From Azolla caroliniana (lineage: Eukaryota; Polypodiophyta): a DNA stretch of 64,000 bases. The notes beneath the pieces were generated by a model. It made no database searches. It was not told where the DNA came from and was given only the letters and a program-made list of their open reading frames with translations. Position numbers and translations under genes: made by a program. Location of the stretch: the NCBI GenBank assembly GCA_043228905.1, contig JBHGNT010000012.1:3720001-3784000 (forward strand). The letters are read 5' to 3'. Below are positions 52,661 through 63,872 of the stretch, one piece after another (within the stretch, counting starts at the first letter, position 1; every line of letters begins with the position of its first letter).

Positions 52661-54739
52661 TTAAGAGTTGAATTATTTGTTGTCAAAAGTGTGCTTTGCA
52701 AACTAAGTGTGCTTTGCAAATTCAACAAACAAAGTATGCAAGTCTCTTGAAATACAAATAAACTAGAAATATTGGGATGATTATGTTTTCAATGGTATAC
52801 AATAAAGTCATGGGATGAAAAGGAAACAAATAAGTTAGAGTAATTCTTTTATAATAATGATCCCTTTTCATATGAAGAATGACAAAAAGGAGAAGGATAA
52901 AAAATCCACGAGATTCGGCGTGGTAAGCCCACAATCAACTCCCATGTTTCCTTTTGTTGTTATAGATCTCATATGCTCTCTATAATTCTCTTTTTCTTCG
53001 AGATATTGTTGATGCGGTTCATACCTTAGGTTCGGCGAGGATAGTACTTGCTTAGCCAACAGAATCATAGCCACATCGACATAACGACATATGTCAATGT
53101 TAAGCCATTGCCATACAACACACAACACACAAGTCTTGATGAAACCAACACTAACAAAGATAAGGGAAGACTAAACAAACACCAAGGAAAACAAGGGACA
53201 AGACAAACCTTACTCTAGGGCATTGGGCTGAGTGACCATCCATAGTGTGAAAACGGGTAAAACCTTTGCAATCAAGTATATAAAAGCCACTTTTTATGAC
53301 TTTTTAGTCTTCCTCCGTAATCTTAAAGGTAGCACCTCCATTGTAACGTGAGATAGAGCTTTCTCTTCATTTTCTTGCTCTCTTTTCATATTAACTAGTG
53401 ATTGATGCAATTCCTAAACCAAGTGATAACTGCTCTTCCTATTGAATGTGCTAGGTGGTGATAGATCAACGGTTGATGTAGTTCTCTTGTTATAATGTGT
53501 TATTGTATGTGTTTTAATATGTTGGGTTCTTGTTTTTAATCACGAAAACTATCCCACTTTAGGGTTATGAGAGTATTTATAGACAAGGGGGAAAAAACCT
53601 CCTAAAAAGGGGAAAAATGTCCTTGTGGTCCTAAGTGTATTCACACACATCACTACCAAAATATGTCAACAAATACCCCTTGCCCTTCTCCTAATCCTCT
53701 TAATCACTACCCAAATGGAAATATTAGAAAGCACTCTACAACTGATGATTCTTTACGACAACCACATTAGGTGGTTTGACCAAATTCCTATGTTGCTCGT
53801 AGTTTTTTGATTAATCCAAGAAATGCTAATTTTTTTAATCTAATACAAGTAAAAGGCACGGCCCTTTAAATTGTTGGGGAAGACAACCAAGAGGATTTTC
53901 CTTTAAACTACCCTAAAAATGGTGGATATATGTTGTCAATAACAAGTGAATCATTGATTTCGATCAAGGACATCTTGTGCAAAGGGTATGGGCCATGGGT
54001 AGTTCTTATTTGTTGTAGGTGAGATCAAATTGGAAGTACACTAATTAAGCACACCCTTTGTTTTAAGTGGTAACATTTAATTCATAAGTTTAATAAGTCT
54101 TTCCTTCCATCATTCCCCAAATCTGGCGATGCATGAGGTAGCATTTTTATGAGCAAGCACACAAAAGGAGGTAGTATATAGATCTTATGAAACAATAGTG
54201 CATCCATCTAGAGACATGTTACTTCACTTCAATTGCAAAATGTTTGTAATGGATATGCAAGATAAATGGTCACAGTTCCATTTTTTTTAGCCTAGATGTA
54301 CCTAAAAGTTGAGATTGTATCACATTCTTGCACTTAGAACGCTTAGTGCATGCATCATAAGATTAACACCTAATTCTCTACGACGAATGGTTTGCGTCGC
54401 TCCACATGGGTTGAAGGGTTATTGAAACATGAACTTCAATAGAGACCCTAGAATATCATAGAGACATTACCAATGTGTTCATTCGGTATTCTAACAAAGG
54501 TATTTTGGGATTGACTTCCAATCTTTGATCACTTGGTTGCTCAAAAGATTCTACAATTCAATCCAATCCAACTGTTTCTAATGGTTGTAGTGGGTAAAAC
54601 ACGACAACGGACGTGTATGTTTTTTTTTACGTAAAAAACTAGTAGGTATCTCGACCTCATATTCTTAAAAAATTGAGAGGAAAAACTTTAGAATAGTGTG
54701 AGTTCCAATTGTTTTCTGGGTCAACGCCTTCATCTACTT

Positions 54740-54880
54740 AGATCAAGCCTGTAGTCATAATTCAAAGCCACATGCAACTCATGAAGTTGCTTGTTTAACT
54801 TTTGTTACTAACTATTTGAGCATATATATGTAGCCAAAACTCAAAAAGTTACTACTGCCTTCATCCAACAATGGCCGTCC
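54740..54880 (+). repeat. Dispersed repeat, left copy
   Basis: CAAAGCCACATGCAACTCATGAAG...TTTAACTTTTG...TTTGAGCAT...GTAGCCAAAACTCAA is found again at about 61590-61700 in the same orientation, on the other side of copia F. The repeat is of unknown type; similarity about 80% by eye. Confidence 0.65.
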
Positions 54881-55825
54881 TCTCCCTTTCTTGAGTTAGT
54901 GGGCATCCACATAAGATGGAACTATCGCGTCCCTACAAGGATTTGTACATAATCGTCTCATTTGTAAAATTTTATAACTAATGGAAGGAGATTTTTTTTG
55001 AAAAAGAAAAAGAAAAGAAGTTACTACTACATATATTGTTTACTTTTCCATATCCTCATCTTTCGAAAAATGTATAAATCAAAGGGTCCTACTTAGGTTG
55101 TCAAATTGTTTAGCTAAGGTAGGAGGTGATGATAGGGAAGATGGGAGGATGTGTTTTAATCTAGGATAAGGAGTTGTGTCTCATGTTTAGAGAGGGGATA
55201 ATCAGAGTGGTTGTGGATCCTATTATTAATTATAGGTTTCCTAAGGAGAGGAGTCCAAAATTTGGTTCGTGGTTTTCAGTATGTGAGTTTGTAGTGTATG
55301 GGGAGAGGGGAAATGTGAGTTTGTTCTACCTAGCCATGTGTACGTATCACGTGTTGAAGGGGGCCTATCTAGTATGTAAAAATGGTGTTTACAAGGGTGT
55401 AAGGCATCTAATTCGTTTAGCATGCCTCGCTACCCGTTTTTTGGTTTGGCAATATAAACTGGAGTTTTAGTTGGGGGGGGGGGGTGAGGATTTGTTATAG
55501 TTGTTATAAGAACTAAAATAGGGGGTTTCTTTTCTATATTATATGAAAAAAAACAAGGGAGGCATGTGTATGGAATCATTAAGAAAAGGTGGAGGGGGTA
55601 TATGAGGAGTGACTATATTAGAAATGGGGGAGGGGCAAAGGAGTTATACATAGCGGCGGGGTATGTGAGGAAATAAACAGGAAAATAGGGTGGGGCTCAT
55701 TACAAAAAAGATGTGGGGTAAGTTTAGAAATTTTCGAAAGTAGGGGGGGGGGGGTGGAAGGGGTGTGAAATGAATGCACCTTTGACTAAATATGATTTGA
55801 TAGGGAGATTCGAATATATCTGTGT

Positions 55826-55830
55826 GATCC
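55826..55830. other. Target site duplication of copia F, left copy
   Basis: GATCC, matching 61203-61207. Confidence 0.92.
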
Positions 55831-56202
55831 TGTAAAGAATCAAGAGATGGATTCTTGTGAAGCGGAAGAGATGTGAGTTGTGTGTGTGTGTAAGAGAGAG
55901 AGAGAGACACAGAGTATACGCAAGGTTAAAAGTGTATTAGCAAAGGAGAAAGTCTCGACATTATACAAGGTGGGAGGAGGGTGCTTTATGTAGTCACCCT
56001 CTCTCTTCATTAACTACAAGGCTCATGGAGCATGGGGAATGTGAAAGCTCATAAGTTATGTGTCATAGAATATTATTCTATGACTCATACTAAATGCTAG
56101 AATACAAAAAGGTGACTTAATGGTGACTCTTGACCGTTGGAGTGTCTATTCACTCTCAAGGTGAGTTCACACACTAGACCAAGTTGAGCTTGATTCTCAA
56201 CA
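55831..56202 (-). repeat. 3' LTR of copia F
   Basis: 372 bp; plus strand TGTAAAGAATC...GATTCTCAACA. Contains (GT)n and (GA)n tracts near 55878-55905. The minus strand begins TGTTGAGAATCAAGC. Confidence 0.93.
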
Positions 56203-56213
56203 CGCCCCCTCAA
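56203..56213 (-). other. Polypurine tract of copia F
   Basis: Minus strand TTGAGGGGGCG immediately before the 3' LTR. A near copy (CTTGAGGGGGAGT, 56419-56431) lies inside the last codons of pol, about 215 bp upstream, so there are two candidate plus-strand primers. Confidence 0.75.
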
Positions 56214-56397
56214 GCTCAAGTCGGGTTGGTTTCAGACGGTATCCGAAATCCGCATCGACTCGCATTTATGCGGAGTTGCGGAATCCGTGCTCTAGCTTGC
56301 ATTGTGCGTAGTTGCGAAGTCTGTGCTTCGGCTTGCGTCTCTTTGCGCGGTAGATCGGCTCTTCGCGGCTTCGTTGAGTGGTTGCGTAATCCACACG

Positions 56398-57537
56398 TTA
56401 TTGCGTAATGTCTTCAGTACTCCCCCTCAAGCTTGGCAGGTCAGGGATCGTCAATCCGAGATTGGTCATGAATTGCCATAGCTTGTCGGCTCCTAAGGCT
56501 TTAGTGAAGATGTCGGCCGTTTGAAGATTGGTGCTAATGTGTTGTAGGTCGACATCGCCAGCCAGGACGCGCTCTCGGATGAAGTGATAGTGAACTTCGA
56601 TGTGCTTTGTCCGCGCGTGGAACACCGGGTTCCGAGCCAGATAGATACTGCTCATGTTGTCGCAGTAAAGGGGAGTCAGATCCTTGATGGGTACGCCCAG
56701 ATCCTTCAAAATCCTCTTGAGCCTTACGGCTTCACACGCAGCTATGGTTGCACCCCTGTATTCCGCCTCCATACTCGAAAGAGCGACGGTAGGCTGCTTC
56801 TTGCTACTCCAGGATATTGCTCCATTGCCGAGGGAGAAAACAAATCCGGAGGTTGATCTTCTATCGGCTTTGTAGCCGGCCCAATCGGCGTCGGTGTACC
56901 CCTCGAGTCGTATTGGCATCGCGGTCTTGTAGAGGATGCCGCAATCCATTGTGCCACTCACGTATCGTAGAACTCGCTTAGCGCAATCCAAGTGAGTATC
57001 ACGCGGTGTTTGCATGAATTGGCTAAGGAGACCGACCGGATAACTGAGATCAGGTAGTGTGATCATGAGGTAGATGAGACTCCTGATGAGTTGCCGATAT
57101 TGAGTCGGCTCACATGCTTTGGTGTCGGAGTGCGCATCTAGTTTGAGATTACGATCGAGCGAGGTTGCCATGGATTTGCAGTCAGCCATCCCAAACTTGT
57201 ATAACAATGTGAGGATGTAGTGCCATTGAGAGATCATGATTCCGGCCGGAGTCCGAATTACCTCGATGCCGAGGAAGTAGTGGAGCTCCTGAATGTCCGT
57301 CATCTCGAACTTGTCGGAAAGGAGGGATTTGACCTTATTGATTTCGACGAGATGCTCACCTCCAATGACTAGGTCATCCACATATAAGATGATGACGATC
57401 GGACTTGCGGAATCGCTTCGTATGTAGAGGGAGTTGTCCGATTTTGACATACAGAAGCCGATTTGATGAAGATATTGCGTTATCTTCGAATGCCAAGCAC
57501 ACGGTGCTTGCTTGAGGCCGTAGAGTGGCTTCTTGAG
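56398..57537 (-). pseudogene. Copia F pol: RT palm and RNase H
   Basis: Continues the gag-pol frame after the TGA at 57538. LKKPLYGLKQAPCAWHSK precedes the RT active site IILYVDDLVIGG. Then come YFLGIEVIRTPAGIMISQ, the RNase H motifs LEGYTDADWAGYKADRRSTSGFV, ALSSMEAEYRGATIAACEA, YCDNMSSIYLARNPVFHARTKHIEVHYHF and the end ADIFTKALGADKL...SLRGSTEDITQ at TAA 56398. All domains are intact; only the upstream stops prevent a complete polyprotein. Confidence 0.92.
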
Positions 57538-59034
57538 TCAGCATACGGCTTTTGGATGAGTGCTCGAGTTGAAGCCGGGTGGTTGGATCATGTACACCTC
57601 TTCTAATTCGCCTTGTAGAAAGGCATTCTTGACGTCCATTTGATGGAGGTGCCACCCTTTCGCCGCGGCAAGCGCAATTACGGTCCGCACCGTTGTCATC
57701 TTTGCCACTGGGGCAAAGGTCTCTTCGTAGTCGACGCCATGCGTCTGAGCGTATCCTTTCGCTACGAGTCGAGCTTTGTAGCGGTTTACGGAGCCATCCG
57801 CGTTATACTTCACCTTGTAGATCCATCTACATCCGATCGCCTTTTTGTGTGGTGAGGTGGGAACAAGATCCCATGTCTTGTTCTTCCGTAGTGCCTGCAT
57901 CTCCTCGTTCATTGATTCGATCCATTGCGGGTCCTTCGCGGCTTTCGAAAAGGTTTTCGGCTCCCGTACTGTTGCTACCTTCATCATAAAGGCATAATGG
58001 TACGCCATATAATTGTTGTAGCCGAATCGGCTTACGGGGTTCTTTTCACGAGTGGATCGGCGGAGCTTTTCATTTGCAGAGATGAGGGCTTTCTTGGCTC
58101 CGATTGGTACCTCGAAACCGCCGAACTCACTGTCGAGTGAGTGAGTCGATTCATTGTCGTCGAAGCGATCGTCTTCATATTCCGCCATTTTCGCCTTGCC
58201 TTTGTCCATCTTCGGGCTAGGCCGTGATGTGCTTTGATCGCTCAAAGGCTCTTGTGGTCCGCTCAGTCGGGTCGTGATCGGACTTTCTTCGAACATGCGC
58301 GTAAGATGATCTTCATTCTCTATCTCTTGTTCGGTGGATTCCGGGTCGAGCGGGGTTGGAGTTGAAGTTGTCTCTGGTGCGTACCAGGATGCGGACTTGT
58401 CAAAAACGACGTCTCGACTTACCCGAGATTTTCGAGTTGAGGGGTTGTAGCACTTGTACCCCTTTTGCTCCAGTGAGTATCCTACGAGGATACATTTCTC
58501 CGACTTCGGGTCGAGCTTTTGACGCTTCTCGTTGGGGATGTGCACGTACGCAATGGAGCCGAATATCCGAACATGTGATAGGTTCGGCTTCTTTCCGAAG
58601 AATCTTTCGTGCGGAGTGACCTCGTGCACGCCGAATGTTGTGCACCAGTTCATTAGGTAGACGGCCGTATTTGCCGCTTCGGCCCAATATGACTTGGGCA
58701 TATGCTTCTCGTTCATCATGGCCCGCGCTACTTCGAGGATGTGCCGATTTTTGCGCTCGGCTACTCCGTTTTGTTGCGGGGTATGTCGGCAAGTGAATTC
58801 TCGCCGAATTCCTTCCTTTCGGAGATACGTCGTGAAATCGTCTGAGAAGTACTCCTTGCCGCCATCTGATCGAAGGCATCGTACATGTCGGCCCGTGGCT
58901 TTCTCGACTTCATTCTTGAAATTTTGGAAGTGTTCGAACACTTTGCTCTTTTGCCGCATCGGGTAGATCCAAGTGTGCCTAGAAAAGTCGTCGATGAAAA
59001 GCACGTAATATCGGCATCCGCCGAATGTCGCCGT
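57538..59034 (-). pseudogene. Copia F pol: integrase core and RT start
   Basis: Open between TAG 59035 and TGA 57538. Integrase core [35 protein letters not shown] (catalytic Asp) and [20 protein letters not shown] (catalytic Glu), then [20 protein letters not shown] and [19 protein letters not shown] start: [61 protein letters not shown] and [19 protein letters not shown]. The terminal TGA replaces a conserved basic residue before LKKPLYGLKQAP and fits CGA to TGA. Confidence 0.92.
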
Positions 59035-59838
59035 CTAAGCCGGACCCCATACATCGGAATGAATTACGTTGAGTATGCCTTTGCTCACATTCCGCTCTTT
59101 CGGAAATGGGTGTCGGTGTTGCTTGCCGAATTGGCACACTTCGCATACACCTTCAATCTCCTTCTCTTTGAATGTCGGAAGCCCGATGACGACTCCTTTC
59201 GATTTCATTGCTTTGAGTTTGTTGAGATTGATGTGGCCGATTCGCTTATGCCATAGCTCTATGTCGGAGTCGGCTTTCGTGCTTTTCGCGAACATGGCGG
59301 ATTTCATCTCGTGTGAATCGAGAATGAACATCTAGCCCTCTCTTCTTCCGTGTGCGATGATTCGGCCTTCTTTTTCGATGAAGCACCCTTCTTGGTCGAA
59401 TCGTACTTGCATCCCTTGCTCAACCATTTGGCCAACCGAGACCAAATTCTTTGTGATGGTGGGTACATGCAAGACATTTTTAATGTATGTTTGCTTACCT
59501 CTTTCGCCGAACGAAACATTACCGATGTGCCGAATCGGGTGCGTAGTGTCATCTCTGGTTTCGACATAACCGGGTCGCTCCGGCTCTCAAAGTTCGAGAA
59601 ACCATTCTTTGTGGGATGTCATATGGTTTGAGGCTCCGGAGTCAACAAACCATACGTCCTCCGGATTGAGCGCACTAGTTGAGGTAGAGGCCGACATAGA
59701 GTGTGCTCTATGTATCATCATGAACATTCCGCCACGGTCGGAGTTGTATGCGTACATTCCGCTATACTCTTCGTATTCGGAATTGTGCGCGTAATTCATG
59801 AGTTGTCGGCTTGTGGAAGCCGATTCACGCATCTTCTT
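59035..59838 (-). pseudogene. Copia F protease and integrase zinc-binding region
   Basis: Protease segment from 59838 with VWFVDSGASNHMTSHKEWFLEL, then TGA at 59587-59589, then NVSFGERGKQTYIKNVLHVPTITKNLVSVGQ, TAG at 59332-59334, then FILDSHEMKS and the integrase zinc-binding part LWHKRIGHINLNKLKAM...CEVCQFGKQHRHPF, ending at TAG 59035-59037 after SDVWGPA. All pieces share one frame. The integrase HHCC ligands are present. Confidence 0.9.
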
Positions 59839-60672
59839 TCAGCACTCTTCTTCGTGGTGGCCGAGCTTTCCGCAATATCCGCATTCGGTTGCGTTTTGAC
59901 AGCTCGGGCCAGAGTGGAAGCTCCCCCTTCTTGGGAAGGTTCCTCGTTGGCCTCCGTTTTGCGGCCGAATTTGGGAGTTGATGTCGTAGGTCGGACCTCG
60001 TCTGCCTTGTCCTTGGCCGAATCGGCCTCTCGCTCGTCCGCGTCCTCTTCCTCCATTAGAGTGCGTGTAGAGCATGTGGCCTTCCGACTCATTGCTCCTT
60101 GTACGCACGTGGTTTTCTTCGACCAATAGCATTGATTGGAGCTCGAAGGAGGGAGATTTCTCCCGTGCTAGAACGGCGGTTCGCATCGCACCGAACCGTG
60201 GTGCGAGGCCGCCGAGGCATATTTGCACCATCTCATCATCATCTATACTTACGCTTATTGAGCCGAGCGAGTCGCAAAGCTCCTTGATCTTCAAGGTGTA
60301 TGTCGTGATGGACATATCCCTTTGTTGAATGTTGTTCAACTCTTGGCGGAGTTGAAGCTTCCTCGCGGTCGTGTTGGCGGCGAAAATCTTTCGTAGGTTT
60401 TCCCACGCTTCCTTCGGTGTCTTGGCTTCTCGAATGTAACTGAGCATGTGGTCGTGAACACATGTCGCCAAACAATACATCACGCGGCTTGCGGCTTGCT
60501 CCCATGTTGCGTATCCGGGAGCCGCTTCGGCGGGTCGGTCTTCATGCGCTCCTTTGATGTAGCTCCAATAGCCTTGTCCGACAAGGTATTGGTGCATCTT
60601 GTACTCCGAAGATGCGAAGTTGTTTCGATCCAACTTCTCGGTAGGGAGAGCGCTCCCCATTTGAGTATTCAT
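59839..60672 (-). pseudogene. Copia F gag with zinc knuckle
   Basis: From ATG 60672. KLDRNNFASSEYKMHQYLVGQGYWSYI, YATWEQAASRVMYCLATCVHDHML and EAKTPKEAWENLRKIF form the copia-type capsid domain. An Arg/Gly-rich stretch (NGGRGRGRARGRFGQGQG) and the zinc knuckle CGYCGKLGHHEEEC follow. The next codon is TGA (59839-59841) where related elements have Trp, so a single G-to-A change ended the frame. A gag-only product of 277 residues remains possible. Confidence 0.9.
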
Positions 60673-60818
60673 TATGTCGATTCTTCTTCTTCTTCTTCTC
60701 TCTTGAATGCGAGCTATGTAGCGAAGCTACGATAGCGATGAGCTGGTTCTTGGTCGTCGGCGTGGAGCAAGCCACACGATCACGATGAGGCGAATGGGCT
60801 AAATCGAGCTACCAAATC

Positions 60819-60830
60819 GCTCTGATACCA
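60819..60830 (-). other. Primer-binding site of copia F
   Basis: Minus strand TGGTATCAGAGC directly next to the 5' LTR; initiator tRNA-Met complement. Confidence 0.92.
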
Positions 60831-61202
60831 TGTAAAGAATCAAGAGATGGATTCTTGTGAAGCGGAAAAGATGTGAGTTGTGTGTGTGTAAGAGAGAGAG
60901 AGAGAGGCACAGAGTATACGCAAGGTTAAAAGTGTATTAGCAAAGGAGAAAGACTCGACATTATACAAGGTGGGAGGAGGGTGCTTTATGTAGTCACCCT
61001 CTCTCTTCATTAACTACAAGGCTCATGGAGCATGGGGAATGTGAAAGCCCATAAGTTATGTGTCATAGAATATGATTCTATGACTCATACTAAATGCTAG
61101 AATACAAAGAGGTGACTTAATGGTGACTCTTGACCGTTGGAGTGTCTATTCACTCTCAAGGTGAGTTCACACACTAGACCAAGTTGAGCTTGATTCTCAA
61201 CA
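60831..61202 (-). repeat. 5' LTR of copia F
   Basis: 372 bp; partner of 55831-56202, with differences such as GAAGAG/GAAAAG, GTCTCG/GACTCG, TATTATTC/TATGATTC and a microsatellite shift. Confidence 0.93.
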
Positions 61203-63660
61203 GATCCCATGACGAGATACATGTATAAGTCTTCTCCATAAGGCTTGATCAAGAAATTATCTATAAAATTAACTTGACTCTATGCTTTTTTCTCTATCAA
61301 AAAGCAGCTCTAAGTCATTCACGTAATTTGCAATTACAATAAATGAGACTCAAGTTGCTTATGGTACCATCTATAGTACACAATTTACAATTGCATTTTG
61401 GGGCTTTTAACATAGAAGCTTCATATCATTTGCATGTTGACGGTATTATCAATCATACAAGGAGTGAAACCCCTCATTAAACTCAATACATACAAGATTA
61501 TAACTAGTTAAATCACTAACAAAAGCATCGTAATGCTGTGACAAATAGAAAAGAATAGGAAATAATATCACCTATATTGTACTCGTGTAGTCATTACTCA
61601 AAGCCATGTGCAACTCATGAAGTTCCCCGTTTAACTTTTGATACTAATCATTTGAGCATTTGTAGCCAAAAACTCAAGAACTTACTACTACATATATAGC
61701 TTATTTTTCCATAACTAGATAAGGTGGATTTCCATATTGGGCTCAAACGAACATCACTTTTCATTAGATTTCAAAAACCTGAAAATGGACATTCGGCACC
61801 ATGTCCAAATTTTTTATGAACGGACGGATATTGTGCTTCTATGTACAATCGGATAGATGTTCGTATAGAATGTATATAAATGGTTAAAACATTCCCGCAC
61901 AATAAGTGAGCCCTGCGACTATCCTGTTACCAATAAGACTTGATCCTCAAATCCTAGTGCTTTCTTTTGGCCCAAGGAGTGATGACCGTCTTCTGATCTT
62001 GATGTTGGTGCCTCCACCATCGAAACCTAAATCTTAATGCATACATATTCGTTTTCATTGATTCATGTGTCTCGACTTTAGTTGATGCACAGGTATTTGA
62101 TGCAGACAACCGAACATAAGAAGAATAAAGTATCTCGAAATCAGCTTCGTATCCTTTGGTGCCATTGCTAGAAATAGCTCTTTACCCTTCGGAATCACCA
62201 TTGTTGATCCTAAACTTTGAGCTTGTGTTGGTTGATGAATTAAAATATTCTCTGCAGGCGCTTCTGCATAGCATGAGGTGTAACTCGAAACTAGGGATTG
62301 AACCTGAAATGAATAGAAAGAGATTCTGCTAAAAATAAATTCAACAAATACAAATTCTTTGCAACTTACCCTCATCAAAGAATGGATTCTAAAATCCTAC
62401 ATGTCTAGGTACCCAATTCAATAAAGGTTTTAGGTTGAAAACGATGCTTACCAAAGGATGAAAAGTTGCGACATTCTTGCGAATTACTTCGATAAGCTTC
62501 AGCTGCATGGCAATCAACATTTTGCCGCACAGAGATTTTGATATCTCCACCAATTTATTCCTTAAATGAAACTGGTTCTGGTCCAAAGATTGTAAATGCT
62601 GATAGAAGAAGGGCGCTATGTATGTTTCATAGATATAGTTTGTACCTTGAGAACAAAGATAGTGTAACAGTTATTAGAATGAAACATCTAACACTTTTTG
62701 AGCCCCACAATGATCAAATTTGAGATTAGGCTTGCCAAATAGCGTGACATAATTTGAACTTGAAACTCAGGAAAACACCAGTACCCGTAGCATTGTATTT
62801 TGATTATGACTAAACATGTGACTTCCAACAAACTATGGCTAACAAAGCCATGTATTGTGGAACTCGCTTGGATCGGGTTAATGTTCTTTATTAGCATTAA
62901 AAATCACTTGATCTCATCTGTACCTCAAAGGGAAATGGTGATTTAGTGCGATGCACCTTGGGAAACCATTACTGTCTCACAAAATTTGCGGACATTTTAA
63001 AAAGAAAATAAGAGAATACTTTGTTTGTGTAAAGAGAATGCTCAAGCACAAAAAATGAATCGTTGTCCTTGTGAGAAATATGATAATCGATTCTAAGTTA
63101 CATTCCTTTTCACTTCCATAAACAGTGAAGAATCCATAACGATGTGTAACTCTTTTAACACAGCCAAACATTTGCCTCATTCATGTTTTAGTATAATGAC
63201 TATAACCTATGTTTGTGTCTGCTCATACCTTTGTATCTGGCAGCCATAGATAAACTATGAGAGCTACTTTACTTCCACTATAGAACGGTGTCGTGAAGAT
63301 TTTCGGCAATAGTGTGAAAATCCCAGAAAACGTACAAAATCGAGTATGAATCACGTAATACAATAATTGTGAAGATAACATTTTTAATATCTAAGTACAA
63401 AATGATGGAGGTTTCGAATGCACTTTATTACACGAGAAATGGACAACTAAATGTCAAGATATGAGGGTATAAAGTTTGTGAAAAGAAAAGAGAAAATTGT
63501 GAGATATCCCACATAGGCACGACAAATACGGCTCTCATCATATATAAGGTGGAGCAAAAGATATTATCTTTGTGTCTATGTGTGGAGCATAGAGAGTTCA
63601 AGGTAACTTGAACTTAGAGTGGAGGTGGCTAGCTACTCGAAAAGGGTTTTGGCCAACCAA
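61203..63660. other. Intergenic region, possible exons only
   Basis: Opens with the right GATCC target copy (61203-61207) and contains the dispersed repeat copy at 61580-61720. Two minus-strand stretches (62565-62450 and 62310-62180) could be exons, but no gene model or family could be supported. Confidence 0.45.
62180..62565 (-). other. Possible exon pair of an unidentified gene
   Basis: Minus strand: a frame with LRNKLVEISKSLCGKMLIAMQLKLIEVIRKNVATFHPL ends at a plausible donor CTTTG|GTAAGC near 62450. A later frame is preceded by a good acceptor CATTTCAG near 62309 and reads VQSLVSSYTSCYAEAPAE...PKGKELFLAMAPKDTKLIS. The helix-like first part and the good splice signals suggest a real or former gene. 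I do not recognise the family, and neither start nor end is visible. Confidence 0.3.
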
Positions 63661-63765
63661 AACCGGACCGGCGATGGAGCCGGTGATCCGACGGCATCCG
63701 ACCGCAATCCGGCGTCGGTATCCGGCACCGGTATCCGGCGTCGACATCCGGCGAACCGGCGACTA
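63660..63765. repeat. GC-rich ATCCGGC repeat island
   Basis: In an AT-rich setting, about 100 bp with repeated ATCCGGC, GTCGGTATCCGG and ACCGGCG motifs. Similar CCGGATC-type repeats occur in LTRs C, D and G, so it may be an LTR U3 remnant. Confidence 0.45.
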
Positions 63766-63807
63766 AATAAAATAAATATATAAAAATATATACATATACA
63801 AGGAGGG

Positions 63808-63872
63808 CAAGTATGGATTCAAACCTTGCACCTCCAAGTTAGGAGTCAAATGGCTTACCATTAAGCCATGGT
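63808..63872 (-). repeat. tRNA-like (SINE-type) unit
   Basis: Minus strand: A-box-like CATGGCTTAATGGTAAGCC (63870-63852) and B-box GGTTTGAATCC (63824-63814), about 28 bp apart, flanked by AT-rich DNA. It matches the layout of the units at 29.15-29.38 kb. No complete tRNA fold was found. Confidence 0.5.

Larger units (their letters stand above)
52661..55830. other. Intergenic region, nothing coding recognised
   Basis: AT-rich with short unsupported frames. G-runs at 55475-55484 and 55743-55754. The segment 54740-54880 is repeated at 61580-61720. Confidence 0.5.
55831..61202 (-). mobile_element. Copia F, complete element with five in-frame stops
   Basis: 5,372-bp Ty1/copia element on the minus strand, with target duplication GATCC. 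LTRs 55831-56202 and 60831-61202 (both 372 bp) differ at about seven positions by eye. Primer site 60819-60830 abuts the 5' LTR; a polypurine tract abuts the 3' LTR. The gag-pol frame from 60672 to 56398 (1,425 codons) keeps one frame throughout, interrupted by five stop codons and no frameshift. Different family from C/D; related to copia E. Confidence 0.95.

Noticed and set aside
55174-55470. 98-codon plus-strand frame
   Set aside because: No domain, and neighbouring G-rich low-complexity DNA; not supported as a gene.
56398-60672. Idea that the copia F stops are corrected by U-to-C RNA editing, as in fern organelles
   Set aside because: That editing is known in organelle transcripts; this is a nuclear retroelement and at least one stop (TGA for Trp) would need the opposite change.
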